From the NCBI GenBank assembly GCA_017625725.1, contig JAGAKH010000002.1, positions 62,001-126,000 of the forward strand: DNA of 64,000 nt, in the 5' to 3' direction. Shown piece by piece: positions 26,804 through 36,084 of the stretch. A program made the translations under genes and the position numbers. How positions within the stretch are numbered: position 1 is the stretch's first letter; each line of letters starts with the position of its first letter. This DNA comes from Bacteroidales bacterium. GTDB lineage: Bacteria > Bacteroidota > Bacteroidia > Bacteroidales > UBA932. The notes under the pieces were generated by a model. The model was not told the origin of the DNA. It saw only the letters and a list, made by a program, of their open reading frames with translations, and searched no databases.

Positions 26804-27109
26804 TTGGGAAAGATTAAAGATATATTCAGAGGCGAGCATAGGAAATTTGCATGGTTTGTCGTTGTACTGACGTCAACATTTCTCATCTTGTGGCTTGTCG
26901 GACCGGGGAATACCTTGATCCATTGGGCTGGAGCAGCTTTGGAGCAATCCAGACAGGAAAAGCAGATCCGTACTTATAGAAAAGAAATAAATGAGATGGA
27001 CCGCAGAATAAGGATGATGCGGACAGATAAGGATACATTAGAAAAATTCGCCAGAGAGCAGTTCGGTTTTTCTGCCCCTGGCGAAGATGTCTATATCATT
27101 GAAGAGTGA
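26804..27109 (+). CDS. FtsB/DivIC family septum formation initiator
   Basis: A 101-residue single-span protein: cytoplasmic basic start, a membrane helix (about 17-38) and a coiled coil (about 45-85), ending in a short acidic tail. This layout is that of FtsB/DivIC, which joins FtsQ and FtsL to control septal peptidoglycan synthesis. No ATG or GTG lies before the membrane helix in frame; TTG at 26804 is the likely start. It stands alone, with purB converging 10 bp away. Confidence 0.78.
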   Translation: MGKIKDIFRGEHRKFAWFVVVLTSTFLILWLVGPGNTLIHWAGAALEQSRQEKQIRTYRKEINEMDRRIRMMRTDKDTLEKFAREQFGFSAPGEDVYIIEE

Positions 27110-27119
27110 TGTCTCCCTT

Positions 27120-28460
27120 TTAGAATCCGGTGTATGACATCGGTGAAATGCAGCGGAGCTCTTCCTTGACTGATTCGGAAACCTCAAGTGTCTCAATGAA
27201 TTCAGCTATAACTTCATGGTTGATTCCGGCTCCGGTACGGGTGAGTGCCTTGAGTGTCTCATAAGGGTTAGGGTAGTTCTCGCGGCGGAGAATTGTCTGA
27301 ATCGCTTCAGCAACCACAGCCCAGTTCCTTTCAAGGTCAGCTCTTATCGCATCTTCATTCAAGATCAGTTTTCCTAGTCCTTTCTTCAATGAGTTCAGGG
27401 ATATCATTGAATGGGCGATAGGCATTCCGATGTTTCTAAGTACAGTCGAGTCTGTAAGGTCTCTCTGAAGACGTGATATCGGAAGCTTCATCGACAGATG
27501 GGTGTAAAGTGCATTTGCTACACCGAAGTTACCTTCTGCATTTTCGAAATCGATAGGATTCACCTTGTGAGGCATTGCGGATGAGCCTACTTCTCCGGCC
27601 TTTACCTTCTGGCGGAAATACTCCATGGAAATATATGTCCAGATGTCTCTGGCAAGGTCAATCAGGATGGTGTTGATACGGCGGAGGCAGTCAAAGATAG
27701 ATGCAAGGTTGTCGTAGTGTTCGATCTGAGTAGTCGGGAATGAACGCTTCAGACCGAGTGAGCTGACGAATTCATTTCCGAATCCGATCCAGTCGACTTC
27801 AGGATATGCAACCTTGTGTGCATTCATGTTACCTGTCGCACCACCGAACTTTGCAGGATAGGTGAGAAGCTCGAACTGTCTGATCTGCTCCTCCAGACGT
27901 ACGACAAATACATTGAATTCCTTTCCCACGCGTGTCGGAGAAGCTGGCTGGCCGTGTGTCTTTGCCAGCATCGGAATATCTGCCCAGTCTTCAGCCATGC
28001 TCTTGAGTGTTCCCAGAACTTCCTTGAGCAGAGGCATGAAACATTCATCCAAGGCCTCTTTCAGGGATAGAGGAACTGAAGTGTTGTTGATGTCCTGAGA
28101 GGTGAGGCCGAAGTGTACGAACTCTCCCCATCGGATGATCCCCATTTCCTTGAATCTGTCTTTAATGAAGTACTCGACGGCTTTTACGTCGTGGTTGGTG
28201 ACTTTCTCTATTTCCTTGACCTTTGCAGCATCTTCCGGGGTCATGTTTCTGTAAATGTCCCTTAAGGCTTCAAACTTCGACTGGTCGAAGTCAGCAAGCT
28301 GAGGAAGAGGAATTCTGCATAGTGCTATGAAGTATTCGATCTCGACCCTGACGCGGTAGCGTATGAGGGCGTATTCACTGAAATATTCTCTAAGAGGCTC
28401 TGTCTGACGTGAATATCTTCCGTCAATCGGCGAAACCGCCATTAATGAATTGTTGCTCAT
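27120..28460 (-). CDS. purB: adenylosuccinate lyase
   Basis: A 446-residue member of the fumarase/aspartase superfamily. The signature GEVGSSAMPHKVNPIDFENA (about residues 290-310) holds the catalytic Ser loop, and KTHGQPASPTRVGKEF gives the catalytic His region. The enzyme cuts succinyl-AICAR and adenylosuccinate in purine synthesis. Its length and N-terminus (VSPIDGRYSRQTEPLREYFSE, residues 9-29, here read only as a family resemblance) fit the E. coli-type PurB. It stands as a single gene divergent from the lipoprotein operon. Confidence 0.95.
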   Translation of the reverse strand: MSNNSLMAVSPIDGRYSRQTEPLREYFSEYALIRYRVRVEIEYFIALCRIPLPQLADFDQSKFEALRDIYRNMTPEDAAKVKEIEKVTNHDVKAVEYFIKDRFKEMGIIRWGEFVHFGLTSQDINNTSVPLSLKEALDECFMPLLKEVLGTLKSMAEDWADIPMLAKTHGQPASPTRVGKEFNVFVVRLEEQIRQFELLTYPAKFGGATGNMNAHKVAYPEVDWIGFGNEFVSSLGLKRSFPTTQIEHYDNLASIFDCLRRINTILIDLARDIWTYISMEYFRQKVKAGEVGSSAMPHKVNPIDFENAEGNFGVANALYTHLSMKLPISRLQRDLTDSTVLRNIGMPIAHSMISLNSLKKGLGKLILNEDAIRADLERNWAVVAEAIQTILRRENYPNPYETLKALTRTGAGINHEVIAEFIETLEVSESVKEELRCISPMSYTGF

Positions 28461-28484
28461 GTCCCTTAATTGTTAATCCGCCTG

Positions 28485-28492
28485 CAAAGATA
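28485..28492 (-). promoter_or_regulatory. putative promoter -7 box of purB
   Basis: The minus-strand TATCTTTG lies 24 bp before the purB ATG and about 7 bp from the -33 box of the divergent lipoprotein promoter. No standard -33 box of its own was found. Confidence 0.45.
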
Positions 28493-28499
28493 GAAAAAG

Positions 28500-28530
28500 T
28501 TTGTATAAAATAATAATTATCTTAACTTTG
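28500..28530 (+). promoter_or_regulatory. promoter of the lipoprotein-Omp28 operon
   Basis: TTTG (28500-28503), 19 bp, TAACTTTG (28523-28530) followed by C: a full Bacteroidota consensus promoter. The leader to the lipoprotein ATG is about 45 bases. Confidence 0.8.
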
Positions 28531-28580
28531 CAGGTTGTCCTGAATCAGGATTTTACGGAAAAATATTATAACTTTTATAC

Positions 28581-31322
28581 ATGAAAAATCATTCTATTAA
28601 ATTTTTGTCATTTTTGATGGCTGCCGCCTTCGGCGTTTTTGCAGCAGGATGTGTACCTGAAACTGAGGAGCCGGGCGATGATTCGCAGAATACAGACAAG
28701 CCTGTGACACCGGAAGATTCAACAGATGTAAGCAAGCCAGTCGACAAAGCGACTTTTGCTGTGGCCGTTGAGAATGTCGGAGTTACTACAGCTGATCTTG
28801 TGATTACATCAAAGGGAATTTCTGCAGTGTCTTATGTCGTTCAGGATACCGAGGTCCCTAATTCTGTCGCAAATGTCATTTCCAGACTTGGAACCAAGGT
28901 CGATGTGACTGAAGAAAAGACTGTCATCAATCTTTCCGGTTTCGATGCGAATGTCAAATATTATGTTTATGTTGTGGCTTTCGTCGGTGATGCCTTCCAT
29001 GAAGATGTATATATCGGTGACTTTACTACAATAGACTATAACTTCACTCAGCTTCTGACGATTACCGAGAAGTATCATGATGGTTTCCGTGCCCGTATTA
29101 CGGTTCCTGCGTCTGTGAAGGAGGATGAGTCAAGGGCTATCCGTTATACGGTATCGACGCTGCCTTTATATCTGCAGAAGAGAGAAGACCCGTATTTCAA
29201 TGATTTCAATTCTCTTGAAGAAAACGGACAGCAGCATACAAGGGAAGATTTGACGATTATATATAATGATGATAATCAGTATGTTGACGAGGAGGGAAAT
29301 CCTGTTCCCGAGAATGAGTTTGAAGCAGGAGTAGATATACAGCTTCATAATAAGTTTGCTCCGGGTGAACCTATTGTGTTATTGGCAGGTGAGTTCTCCG
29401 AGGAAGAAAGCCAGTATGGATGGGGAATCGGATACTATCAGCCTCTTTTCGATTCATTGAGGTATTTTGTAAATGAACCGCCTCAGGTCAGCGTTCTTGC
29501 TTCGCCATGGGAGAAGGCTTCTGCATCAGACTCCTATTGGACCGGTGCATTCCAGAAGGAACTTGTAGTCTGCAATCCTCCTGTTGCATTTGATGGTGAT
29601 GTGTCTATGGAAGTGATTGAATGCGGTGCTATTGACGCAACCCTTCGTTTTACTCCTTCGGATAATGTGGTTCAGTACTGTGTCGCTATACTTGACGAGA
29701 CAAACTATAACCTTGCATTGAACCTGATCGATAAGAATCCTGATTATTTCCAGTGGTTCGTTACAAGTTATTATGCATTCTGGGCCGGTCTGTCTACTTC
29801 GCTTTTCGGACCGACTGACCTTCACCTGTCTGATGTGATGTATGCCTCTGCAAATACAGAGTACAGGGTATTTGTGACTGCCATGGGTGATGAGGAGGGA
29901 ACAACTCAGTTCTTCAAGACATTTGACATTAAGACTACTGACTATCAGCTTGCCCTTCCTGAGATCCAGATAAGGCCGATTGACAGCAATTCAAGTCCTT
30001 ATTTTGTGTCATTCAATATTAAGGCTCCGAACAAGGATGTGAAGACAGCCGTATATGCCGCAAACTATGTCAGGGACTTCGAGATGATGCTTAATGCGGG
30101 TAATACATATAACCAGATTGTGGAAGGAGGAAACAGGTTCACAACAGAGGAAGTTGCTCAGATCAATTCAGATGAGGGATATACGATCACAATCTCATCC
30201 GTGCCAGGAGAGGTGACAAGACTTGCTGTCCTTGCTTATAATTCAGAAGAAAGAAGCAATGTGATAGAGCCTAAGGATGTAGCCGACTGCTCTACTGCTC
30301 AGCTTCCACGTAAACCTGTCATTACTACCGATTATTATAATACGCTTCCAGGTGAGTGGACCGCTACAGCTACCATTGAATCCTACTATGATGAAAATGG
30401 TCTTGCGGAGTATGATAATGAGACTGGTGAGTACAAGAAGTTTACTTTTGTCAAGACTGCAGACATCACCATCTGCAAGGAAATCGACTATCCTTCTCCA
30501 ATGCCTTCGGAAGTGTACGACATATATAAGGATGAACCGAAGGAAGAGGTGGATGCCCTGTACAGGGAGTTCTGTGACCTTGCTGCTGTATTTAATCAAC
30601 GTCAGCTCCAGTATCAGAACAGACTTCTCTGCATAGGATTCATCGATCATGATCCTGGAATGAAGAAGGCTTCTCCATGGGATCTCTTCGTGTCGGAGGA
30701 TTACGTGGGATATGATGTTTCCGGTATCTTCTATGATTTCGGACCTAAGTGGTTCCTTGAGATGATCGGTGATGAGAATTATGAGTTTGATAAGGTTGTC
30801 ATTCCATATAATACAGTAAGAATGGCCCCATTCAATAATTGGGATAGAGGATATATGTACAATCTCCTTCCATATTCAAGGGAAACCAATATTGCAATCG
30901 GCTCTGTAAGCAGTGACGGTTCTTTGGACGGACATATTCCTGTGGAAATCTCTCCTGATGGCAATACAATTACGATCAAGCCTGTGGTAAGCAATGGACA
31001 GAACTACTATCCTACTCCGATGTATTACAAATATGGCGAGCCTTCTGCACGTTCCTATGTCGTTTCCGATATAGTCCTTACAAGAGGAACGACAAAGACG
31101 AAGTCTGGTTACGCAGCGGGATCAGCTTCTTCTGCGGTCAGCAGAACAGCTTCAGCCAGAAATCTTGATGGAAGCGTGTCTGTCTTCTCTTCACCTGTGC
31201 GGACAAGTGTGATGACACCTCTCAAGCCGGTCAAGGCGATTGAGTATAAGAAGGTCGAGCATAAGATGCCGACGGCTGAATATGTTCAGGAAAGAATGAG
31301 GGAACTTGCAGAAAGATATTAA
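28581..31322 (+). CDS. large surface-type lipoprotein, unknown function
   Basis: A 913-residue lipoprotein. The signal ends in a lipobox (FAAGC), with the mature N-terminal Cys followed by an acidic stretch (PETEEPGDD) like the signal that sends lipoproteins to the cell surface in this phylum. The body contains several Ig/FN3-like beta-rich domains, seen as repeats of the pattern strand-turn-YVVxxx (for example near residues 55-155 and 350-470). The C-terminal ~80 residues are basic and Ser/Ala-rich. It is the first gene of an operon with the Omp28-type gene 18 bp downstream. No enzyme motif was seen. It may bind a ligand or another surface protein. Confidence 0.6.
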   Translation: MKNHSIKFLSFLMAAAFGVFAAGCVPETEEPGDDSQNTDKPVTPEDSTDVSKPVDKATFAVAVENVGVTTADLVITSKGISAVSYVVQDTEVPNSVANVISRLGTKVDVTEEKTVINLSGFDANVKYYVYVVAFVGDAFHEDVYIGDFTTIDYNFTQLLTITEKYHDGFRARITVPASVKEDESRAIRYTVSTLPLYLQKREDPYFNDFNSLEENGQQHTREDLTIIYNDDNQYVDEEGNPVPENEFEAGVDIQLHNKFAPGEPIVLLAGEFSEEESQYGWGIGYYQPLFDSLRYFVNEPPQVSVLASPWEKASASDSYWTGAFQKELVVCNPPVAFDGDVSMEVIECGAIDATLRFTPSDNVVQYCVAILDETNYNLALNLIDKNPDYFQWFVTSYYAFWAGLSTSLFGPTDLHLSDVMYASANTEYRVFVTAMGDEEGTTQFFKTFDIKTTDYQLALPEIQIRPIDSNSSPYFVSFNIKAPNKDVKTAVYAANYVRDFEMMLNAGNTYNQIVEGGNRFTTEEVAQINSDEGYTITISSVPGEVTRLAVLAYNSEERSNVIEPKDVADCSTAQLPRKPVITTDYYNTLPGEWTATATIESYYDENGLAEYDNETGEYKKFTFVKTADITICKEIDYPSPMPSEVYDIYKDEPKEEVDALYREFCDLAAVFNQRQLQYQNRLLCIGFIDHDPGMKKASPWDLFVSEDYVGYDVSGIFYDFGPKWFLEMIGDENYEFDKVVIPYNTVRMAPFNNWDRGYMYNLLPYSRETNIAIGSVSSDGSLDGHIPVEISPDGNTITIKPVVSNGQNYYPTPMYYKYGEPSARSYVVSDIVLTRGTTKTKSGYAAGSASSAVSRTASARNLDGSVSVFSSPVRTSVMTPLKPVKAIEYKKVEHKMPTAEYVQERMRELAERY

Positions 31323-31340
31323 TCTTAATACTGATTTGAT

Positions 31341-32615
31341 ATGAAGATAGCTAAAATACTCTTGTCCTGCACAGTTGCGGTTATGACATTTGCTTCTTGC
31401 GGAGAAATAGAGGACCCGCTGGCAAATGGCAATAAGCCGGATACCGAACAGCCGGACAAGCCTGATAATCCGGACACTCCTGATACTCCAAACTTGCCTT
31501 CAGGCGATAAGCTTGAGGTCGTTTTGGACAAGAAGGTCATACGTGCAGATGGAACGGATGCTGCAACTTTCACATTCCTTCTTGATGGTCAGAAGATCAC
31601 GGAAGGAGTTACCTTGTACGATGACCAGATGCAGGAGGTTGCACTCACGGATTCCAGATTTACAACAACACAAGTCGGAGAGTATGTGTTCTGGGCAGCC
31701 TATGCGACTTTGAGTTCTGAAAATGTGGTCATAAGATCAGTAAATGTCGATGTTCCTGTTACTCCTGTTGATCCGAAACCGTCAAGTACAGCATTTGACC
31801 ATAAGGTTCTCCAGATTCAGATTACAGGTAACGAGTGCGGTTACTGTCCTCTTATGATCGAGTCCCTTCAGCAGGTGTATTCTCAGGAAAAGTATTCATC
31901 AAGATCTATACTTGCTGCGTGTCATACGTTCAATTCCGATGACCCGACCTTTATTGATGAGAAGATACCGGGCTCAGGCAGTGCTCCAAAGCTGTATACG
32001 AATCTTGATTTCGGCAACAGTTTCGGTAATTTGTCAAGTATAGGTGTTACAGCCCAGACGATAGCTGCACATATCGATGAATATCATAAGTTCCCTGTGA
32101 AGGCAGGTATTTCCGTGAAGTCTGTAAGAGATGGAAATACGATTGTAATCAAGGCTTGTGTCAAGGCAGCAGTTACCACTGAGTTCAGAATCGGTGCATG
32201 GCTTCTTGAAGATGGTCTTGTCTATGACCAGCACAGGTATAGGAACGGAGGTGATGATTACTATAGCGAGACTCATAACAACTGTGTGAGAATCGCTGAC
32301 AGTAAGGTGACATCTACAAATTATCTGGGTCATCCGTTAGGAGTCATCAATTCCGGCGATACATCAGAATATGTCTTTGTCTGGAATCTTGATGAGAATC
32401 CTGAGGCTCCTGTGATGACATGGAACAAGAAGATAGGAACAAGTCCTATGTATAAGACATGTCTCAAGCCGAATCTTGATAACTGCCGCATCGTTGTCTT
32501 TGCTTCAGTTCCTATGAAGGATGGTGCTGCAACCACAGACAATCCGGTGGCTATCATTACAAATGCCGTTGAATGTCCTATAAATGGAGAAGTTCAGTTC
32601 GGCTACGTTGACTAG
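31341..32615 (+). CDS. Omp28-related thioredoxin-fold lipoprotein
   Basis: A 424-residue lipoprotein with lipobox TFASC followed by acidic GEIEDP and a Pro/Asp-rich linker (NKPDTEQPDKPDNPDTP, about residues 33-50). A beta-rich Ig-like domain follows (to about 135), then the Omp28-type domain with the CxxC site ECGYCPLM (about residues 169-176). Omp28-like proteins have a thioredoxin-like fold. The protein may act in thiol exchange or surface adhesion; the former is inferred from the CxxC. It shares a promoter with the lipoprotein before it and is followed by a strong terminator. Confidence 0.75.
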   Translation: MKIAKILLSCTVAVMTFASCGEIEDPLANGNKPDTEQPDKPDNPDTPDTPNLPSGDKLEVVLDKKVIRADGTDAATFTFLLDGQKITEGVTLYDDQMQEVALTDSRFTTTQVGEYVFWAAYATLSSENVVIRSVNVDVPVTPVDPKPSSTAFDHKVLQIQITGNECGYCPLMIESLQQVYSQEKYSSRSILAACHTFNSDDPTFIDEKIPGSGSAPKLYTNLDFGNSFGNLSSIGVTAQTIAAHIDEYHKFPVKAGISVKSVRDGNTIVIKACVKAAVTTEFRIGAWLLEDGLVYDQHRYRNGGDDYYSETHNNCVRIADSKVTSTNYLGHPLGVINSGDTSEYVFVWNLDENPEAPVMTWNKKIGTSPMYKTCLKPNLDNCRIVVFASVPMKDGAATTDNPVAIITNAVECPINGEVQFGYVD

Positions 32616-32638
32616 AGAACAGAATCTCAGCATATGAA

Positions 32639-32670
32639 CAAGCCCTGCTCACCATTGTGGGCAGGGCTTG
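32639..32670. terminator. terminator between the Omp28-type and DoxX-type genes
   Basis: Perfect 10-base arms (32639-32648 and 32661-32670) with a 12-base loop lie between the converging genes. The sequence after it on the plus strand has a short T-rich tract (tcttg). It may serve both directions. Confidence 0.65.
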
Positions 32671-32693
32671 TCTTGTGTCAGGGCTCCGTTTCT

Positions 32694-33908
32694 CTACATC
32701 AGCAGCATGACTGCGAATACATAAAGGAGGAAGGCCTGGAATGACAGGCTCTTGTGAGTTGAGTCTTCGATTGCAACTTCTGTGTCATCGCCGCTTTTCA
32801 CGGCAGAAAGCTCCTTCTGGTCCGGAATGAGTCTGTAGGCCCATTTCTGGATGATATATCCTTCGCTTATGTAAGTTGCTCCTGCGTTTGAACGGTTAAG
32901 TGTGATGAGGGTCTTGTAGTCTGAAGTATATGCCTTGCTCATGAGGCCTTCTGTCATGTCCAGATCAAGTCCTTGCAGAGATGTCCTCAGGTCTTCCTGC
33001 GATGAAGATGTCAGAAGCAGGACTCTGAATCCTTCTCTTTCAGCATTATCTATGAAAGAAGCCAGTCTTTCCCATTTCATTGGCTTGATATTGATGTCGT
33101 ATACACTGATGACAATGACTTTTCCTGTGCATGCAAGAGTGTCATGATACGTTCCCTTGTCATCGAAGAAGGAAAGCGGTACGGTCTCATCTTCTGTCTC
33201 TCCCTTCATTATTGTTTCAGCTGTAATGAATGTCCAGGTGGAGTCCGGCAGTTCGTCTATGCCGAATCTTTCCTGCTTTCCATCCTTTTCGTAAATGAAT
33301 ACTGACTCGTATATCTCATCTTCGGAACTCTGGAAAGCGTTGCCTGCCTGAAGACCGACAGATGGCTTGTAATCAGTAAAATCCATTATAGGGAGGTACA
33401 TCCACGAATAAACGGATAATGCGGCTACAGAGACAGTCACGATAGCAAAGGAGACATATTTTCTTTTCTTAGGAGTACCGAGTCCCTTGAGTGGAACAAA
33501 TCCCAGAAGAAGTATTGTCAGTATTATGATGTTCTTTATCAATGTCTCCTTGTGGGTGAGGTGAACGGCTTCTCCGAAACAGCCGCAATCCATTTCCGGA
33601 TTGAAGATGACAAGGAAGATGGTCAGAAGGGTAAAGAAACTCTGTACTGCAAGAACAGTCATGGCGGTGGCTTTTCGCCATACACCAGTAATCAGGGCTG
33701 TTCCGATGACACATTCTCCAAGTGCGAGCAGACTGCCGGCTGGTTTGGCTATGCCCTCCAGAAAGTCCAAGTGAAGAAAGTCAAGATACTCCTTGATTAC
33801 CAGTCCTGCTCCTACAGGGTCTATCACCTTTAGAATTCCTGAAATGAAGAATACGAAACCAATGGAAAAGCCGCAGAATCTTCTGAGGCGGACAATAAAG
33901 TATCTCAT
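32694..33908 (-). CDS. DoxX/MauE-type membrane protein with thioredoxin-like C-terminal domain
   Basis: A 404-residue inner-membrane protein of the BT_3928 type. Residues 1 to about 150 form a four-helix DoxX/MauE domain with the family's DCGCFGEAV motif near residue 107; a fifth helix follows at about 152-172. The rest (about 175-375) is periplasmic and has a thioredoxin-like core (KVIVISVYDINI, then FRVLLLTSSSQED) without a clear CxxC, ending in one more hydrophobic segment. MauE-type proteins help disulfide formation, and DoxX proteins take part in redox transfer. It lies 5 bp downstream of tmk. Role in thiol metabolism is inferred. Confidence 0.75.
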   Translation of the reverse strand: MRYFIVRLRRFCGFSIGFVFFISGILKVIDPVGAGLVIKEYLDFLHLDFLEGIAKPAGSLLALGECVIGTALITGVWRKATAMTVLAVQSFFTLLTIFLVIFNPEMDCGCFGEAVHLTHKETLIKNIIILTILLLGFVPLKGLGTPKKRKYVSFAIVTVSVAALSVYSWMYLPIMDFTDYKPSVGLQAGNAFQSSEDEIYESVFIYEKDGKQERFGIDELPDSTWTFITAETIMKGETEDETVPLSFFDDKGTYHDTLACTGKVIVISVYDINIKPMKWERLASFIDNAEREGFRVLLLTSSSQEDLRTSLQGLDLDMTEGLMSKAYTSDYKTLITLNRSNAGATYISEGYIIQKWAYRLIPDQKELSAVKSGDDTEVAIEDSTHKSLSFQAFLLYVFAVMLLM

Positions 33909-33913
33909 GTCTT

Positions 33914-34594
33914 CTACTTGAGTTTTTCGTTTATAGTGTTCCTGACTTTGGATGCTATTTCCTCAGGAGGCAGCATCTCTCCGTAATCGTCAGAACAGTC
34001 GATGCGGATGAAATCAGGGTCAAGCTGGCACTGTTCCTTATATATGGCACGTACGGCCTTCTGGAATTCAATGTCGGCCTCATGTATGTCCTGTGCCCCT
34101 TCCAGATAATCCCTGTCGTTGCCGGCCCTTTGTGATGATAACTTCTTTTCTACGAATCCGATAGGGACATCAAGGAAAATGTTCAGGTCGGGCTTGGGCA
34201 GTGAGAAGTCCCCGTATTCCGTATTGAAGATCCAGTCCCTAAGCTTTCTGGCTTCATTGCTGTCTTTCAGTTTGGCACACTGGTATGCGATGTTGGAATA
34301 GACATACCTGTCAAGAAGCACGACTCCGCCATTGTCAAGTATTTCCTGTATCTGCGGTGCGGCTCCATGTCTGTCCTCTGCGAAAAGTAATGCTACAAGC
34401 TGAGGATGGACGGTTTCGTTGTTTCCGAAGTCGCCTCTGAGGAAGCGGCTTATCAGGTCTCCGTATACAGGAGCATCATATCTTGGGAAGTGGATATATG
34501 TGATTTCGCCGAATAGGCTCTCAAGGTGTTTTCTGAGTTTCTTTACCTGGGTGGATTTTCCGGCACCATCCAGACCTTCAAGGACAATAAGCAT
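33914..34594 (-). CDS. tmk: thymidylate kinase
   Basis: A 226-residue dTMP kinase. The Walker A motif GLDGAGKST is at residues 7-15; the DR-containing block VVLLDRYVYSNIAYQ is the substrate-binding motif; NIFLDVP follows. The enzyme makes dTDP for DNA synthesis. It begins the operon with the DoxX-type gene. A short divergent gap separates it from folP, with a TATTTTTG promoter box at 34617-34624. The gene is of normal length and the call is secure. Confidence 0.95.
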   Translation of the reverse strand: MLIVLEGLDGAGKSTQVKKLRKHLESLFGEITYIHFPRYDAPVYGDLISRFLRGDFGNNETVHPQLVALLFAEDRHGAAPQIQEILDNGGVVLLDRYVYSNIAYQCAKLKDSNEARKLRDWIFNTEYGDFSLPKPDLNIFLDVPIGFVEKKLSSQRAGNDRDYLEGAQDIHEADIEFQKAVRAIYKEQCQLDPDFIRIDCSDDYGEMLPPEEIASKVRNTINEKLK

Positions 34595-34616
34595 GATTGA
34601 CGATTAATTTATCTTA

Positions 34617-34624
34617 CAAAAATA
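34617..34624 (-). promoter_or_regulatory. putative promoter -7 box of tmk
   Basis: The minus-strand TATTTTTG fits TAnnTTTG, 22 bp before the tmk ATG. No -33 box at standard spacing was seen. Confidence 0.4.
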
Positions 34625-34644
34625 ATAAAAAGAATCAAATTGGC

Positions 34645-34652
34645 TATCTTTG
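34645..34652 (+). promoter_or_regulatory. putative promoter -7 box of folP, nearly leaderless
   Basis: TATCTTTG lies only 5 bases before the folP ATG, so the transcript would start at or just before the start codon. No clear -33 box was found. Confidence 0.4.
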
Positions 34653-34657
34653 TCACG

Positions 34658-35476
34658 ATGGATAAAAGATACAATATAAGAGTCATGGGAATAGTGAATC
34701 TTACAGATGATTCCTATTTCTCAGAAAGCCGGTGTCTGGGTGCCTCCTCAGCATCTACTGTTGATAATGCATTCAGACGTGTTGACCAGATGATCGGGCA
34801 AGGAGCTTCTATCATTGATATAGGTGCCTGCTCGACACGTCCGGGAGCAGAACTCGTTTCCGAAGATGTGGAATGGGAACGTTTGTCTCCGATATTGTCT
34901 GCATTTCGCAGGTCATATCCTGACATAGAGGTTTCGATAGATACATTCCGGTCCGGAATTGTGAAAAAGGCTTATGACCAGCTTGGCAGCTTCATTGTCA
35001 ATGACATAACTGCTGGTGAAGGTGATGAGGATATGTTGCCGGTTGTCGGATCCTTGGGCCTGGGTTACGTGGCCATGCATAGTCGTGGAATTCCGAAGAC
35101 CATGCAGTCTATGTGCGGCTATTCGGATGTCGTGTCGGAAGTCTCCGCGTATTTTGACTCCTTTGCAATAAGGGCTTCAGAGTGTGGAGTGAAGGACTGG
35201 ATTCTTGATCCCGGCTTTGGTTTTGCGAAGACGATAGACCAGAATTACGAACTGCTTAAGAATCTGAAGCAGTTTGTAATGAAAGGACGTGACGTTCTGG
35301 TGGGCGTTTCTCGTAAGAGTATGATATACAAATATTTAGGTCTTACTCAGGATGATGTTCTTTCTGCAACCCAGGTACTTCATCTGAAGGCTTTGCAGGA
35401 AGGAGCCTCGATACTAAGGGTACATGATGTCAAGGAGGCAGTTCAGACCGTAAATCTTTATACCAAACTGCTTTAG
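34658..35476 (+). CDS. folP: dihydropteroate synthase
   Basis: A 272-residue TIM-barrel enzyme that joins p-aminobenzoate to dihydropterin pyrophosphate in folate synthesis; it is the sulfonamide target. Family motifs occur in order: MGIVNLTDDSYF (usually NLTPDSF), IDIGACSTRPGA, VSIDTFR, VNDITAG, DPGFGFAKT and VGVSRKSM. A frame opens upstream at 34640 with TTG, but a promoter box lies inside it; the ATG at 34658 is preferred. It is divergent from tmk and precedes a TlpA-like gene by about 100 bp. Confidence 0.93.
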   Translation: MDKRYNIRVMGIVNLTDDSYFSESRCLGASSASTVDNAFRRVDQMIGQGASIIDIGACSTRPGAELVSEDVEWERLSPILSAFRRSYPDIEVSIDTFRSGIVKKAYDQLGSFIVNDITAGEGDEDMLPVVGSLGLGYVAMHSRGIPKTMQSMCGYSDVVSEVSAYFDSFAIRASECGVKDWILDPGFGFAKTIDQNYELLKNLKQFVMKGRDVLVGVSRKSMIYKYLGLTQDDVLSATQVLHLKALQEGASILRVHDVKEAVQTVNLYTKLL

Positions 35477-35539
35477 AAACAGTTTGTCTGTTTGAATCCG
35501 ACTTTCGTTGAAAAAAAGATATTATTAGAAAATAATTTT

Positions 35540-35547
35540 TAACTTTG
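35540..35547 (+). promoter_or_regulatory. putative promoter -7 box of the TlpA-like gene
   Basis: TAACTTTG lies 26 bp before the ATG. The expected -33 position lacks a TTTG, so strength is uncertain. Confidence 0.45.
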
Positions 35548-35573
35548 TATATTGTTAAAAATTGTAATTACGT

Positions 35574-36062
35574 ATGAAACGTATTATTCTAATGATTTCT
35601 TTGCTGGTGTCTGCCATCGCTTCTGCCCAGATACCTTCTGTAGTTGTGGAAAATATCAAAGGCGAATCCTATCAGACCAAATCCCTTCTGGAGGAGGGTA
35701 CTCCTATGATAATTTCATTCTGGTCTACCTCATGCAAACCTTGTATCAGAGAACTGGATGCGGTTTATGATGCACTGCCGGACTGGAAAGAGGAAGTAGA
35801 TTTCAGGGTTGTAGCCGTGTCGACTGATGACAGCCGTCTTATGGCTAAGGCAAAGTCATTTGCCGAGGGCCGTGGCTGGGGTGAAGATTTTCTTCTTCTC
35901 TTTGACAAGAATCAGGATTTCATGAGAGCTATGAATGTTTCTGTCGTACCTCATGTATTTGTTACTGACGGCAAAGGAAAGATTGTATATTCTCACACTT
36001 CCTATGTCCCTGGTAATGAGGTCGAACTTTTCGAAGCGATAAAGAAGGTCTGCGGAAAGTAG
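35574..36062 (+). CDS. TlpA-like exported thioredoxin-family protein
   Basis: A 162-residue protein with a signal peptide (residues 1-19, ending AIASAQ) and a thioredoxin fold. The active site CKPC is within FWSTSCKPCIREL (about 44-56), and the cis-Pro region is in VSVVPHVFVTD (about 120-130). TlpA-like proteins reduce or exchange disulfides in the periplasm, often for cytochrome or metal-site maturation. A DUF6029 outer-membrane protein follows 22 bp downstream. Its direct partner is unknown. Confidence 0.85.
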   Translation: MKRIILMISLLVSAIASAQIPSVVVENIKGESYQTKSLLEEGTPMIISFWSTSCKPCIRELDAVYDALPDWKEEVDFRVVAVSTDDSRLMAKAKSFAEGRGWGEDFLLLFDKNQDFMRAMNVSVVPHVFVTDGKGKIVYSHTSYVPGNEVELFEAIKKVCGK

Positions 36063-36084
36063 ACGGAAAATTCTGTAATTTAAT

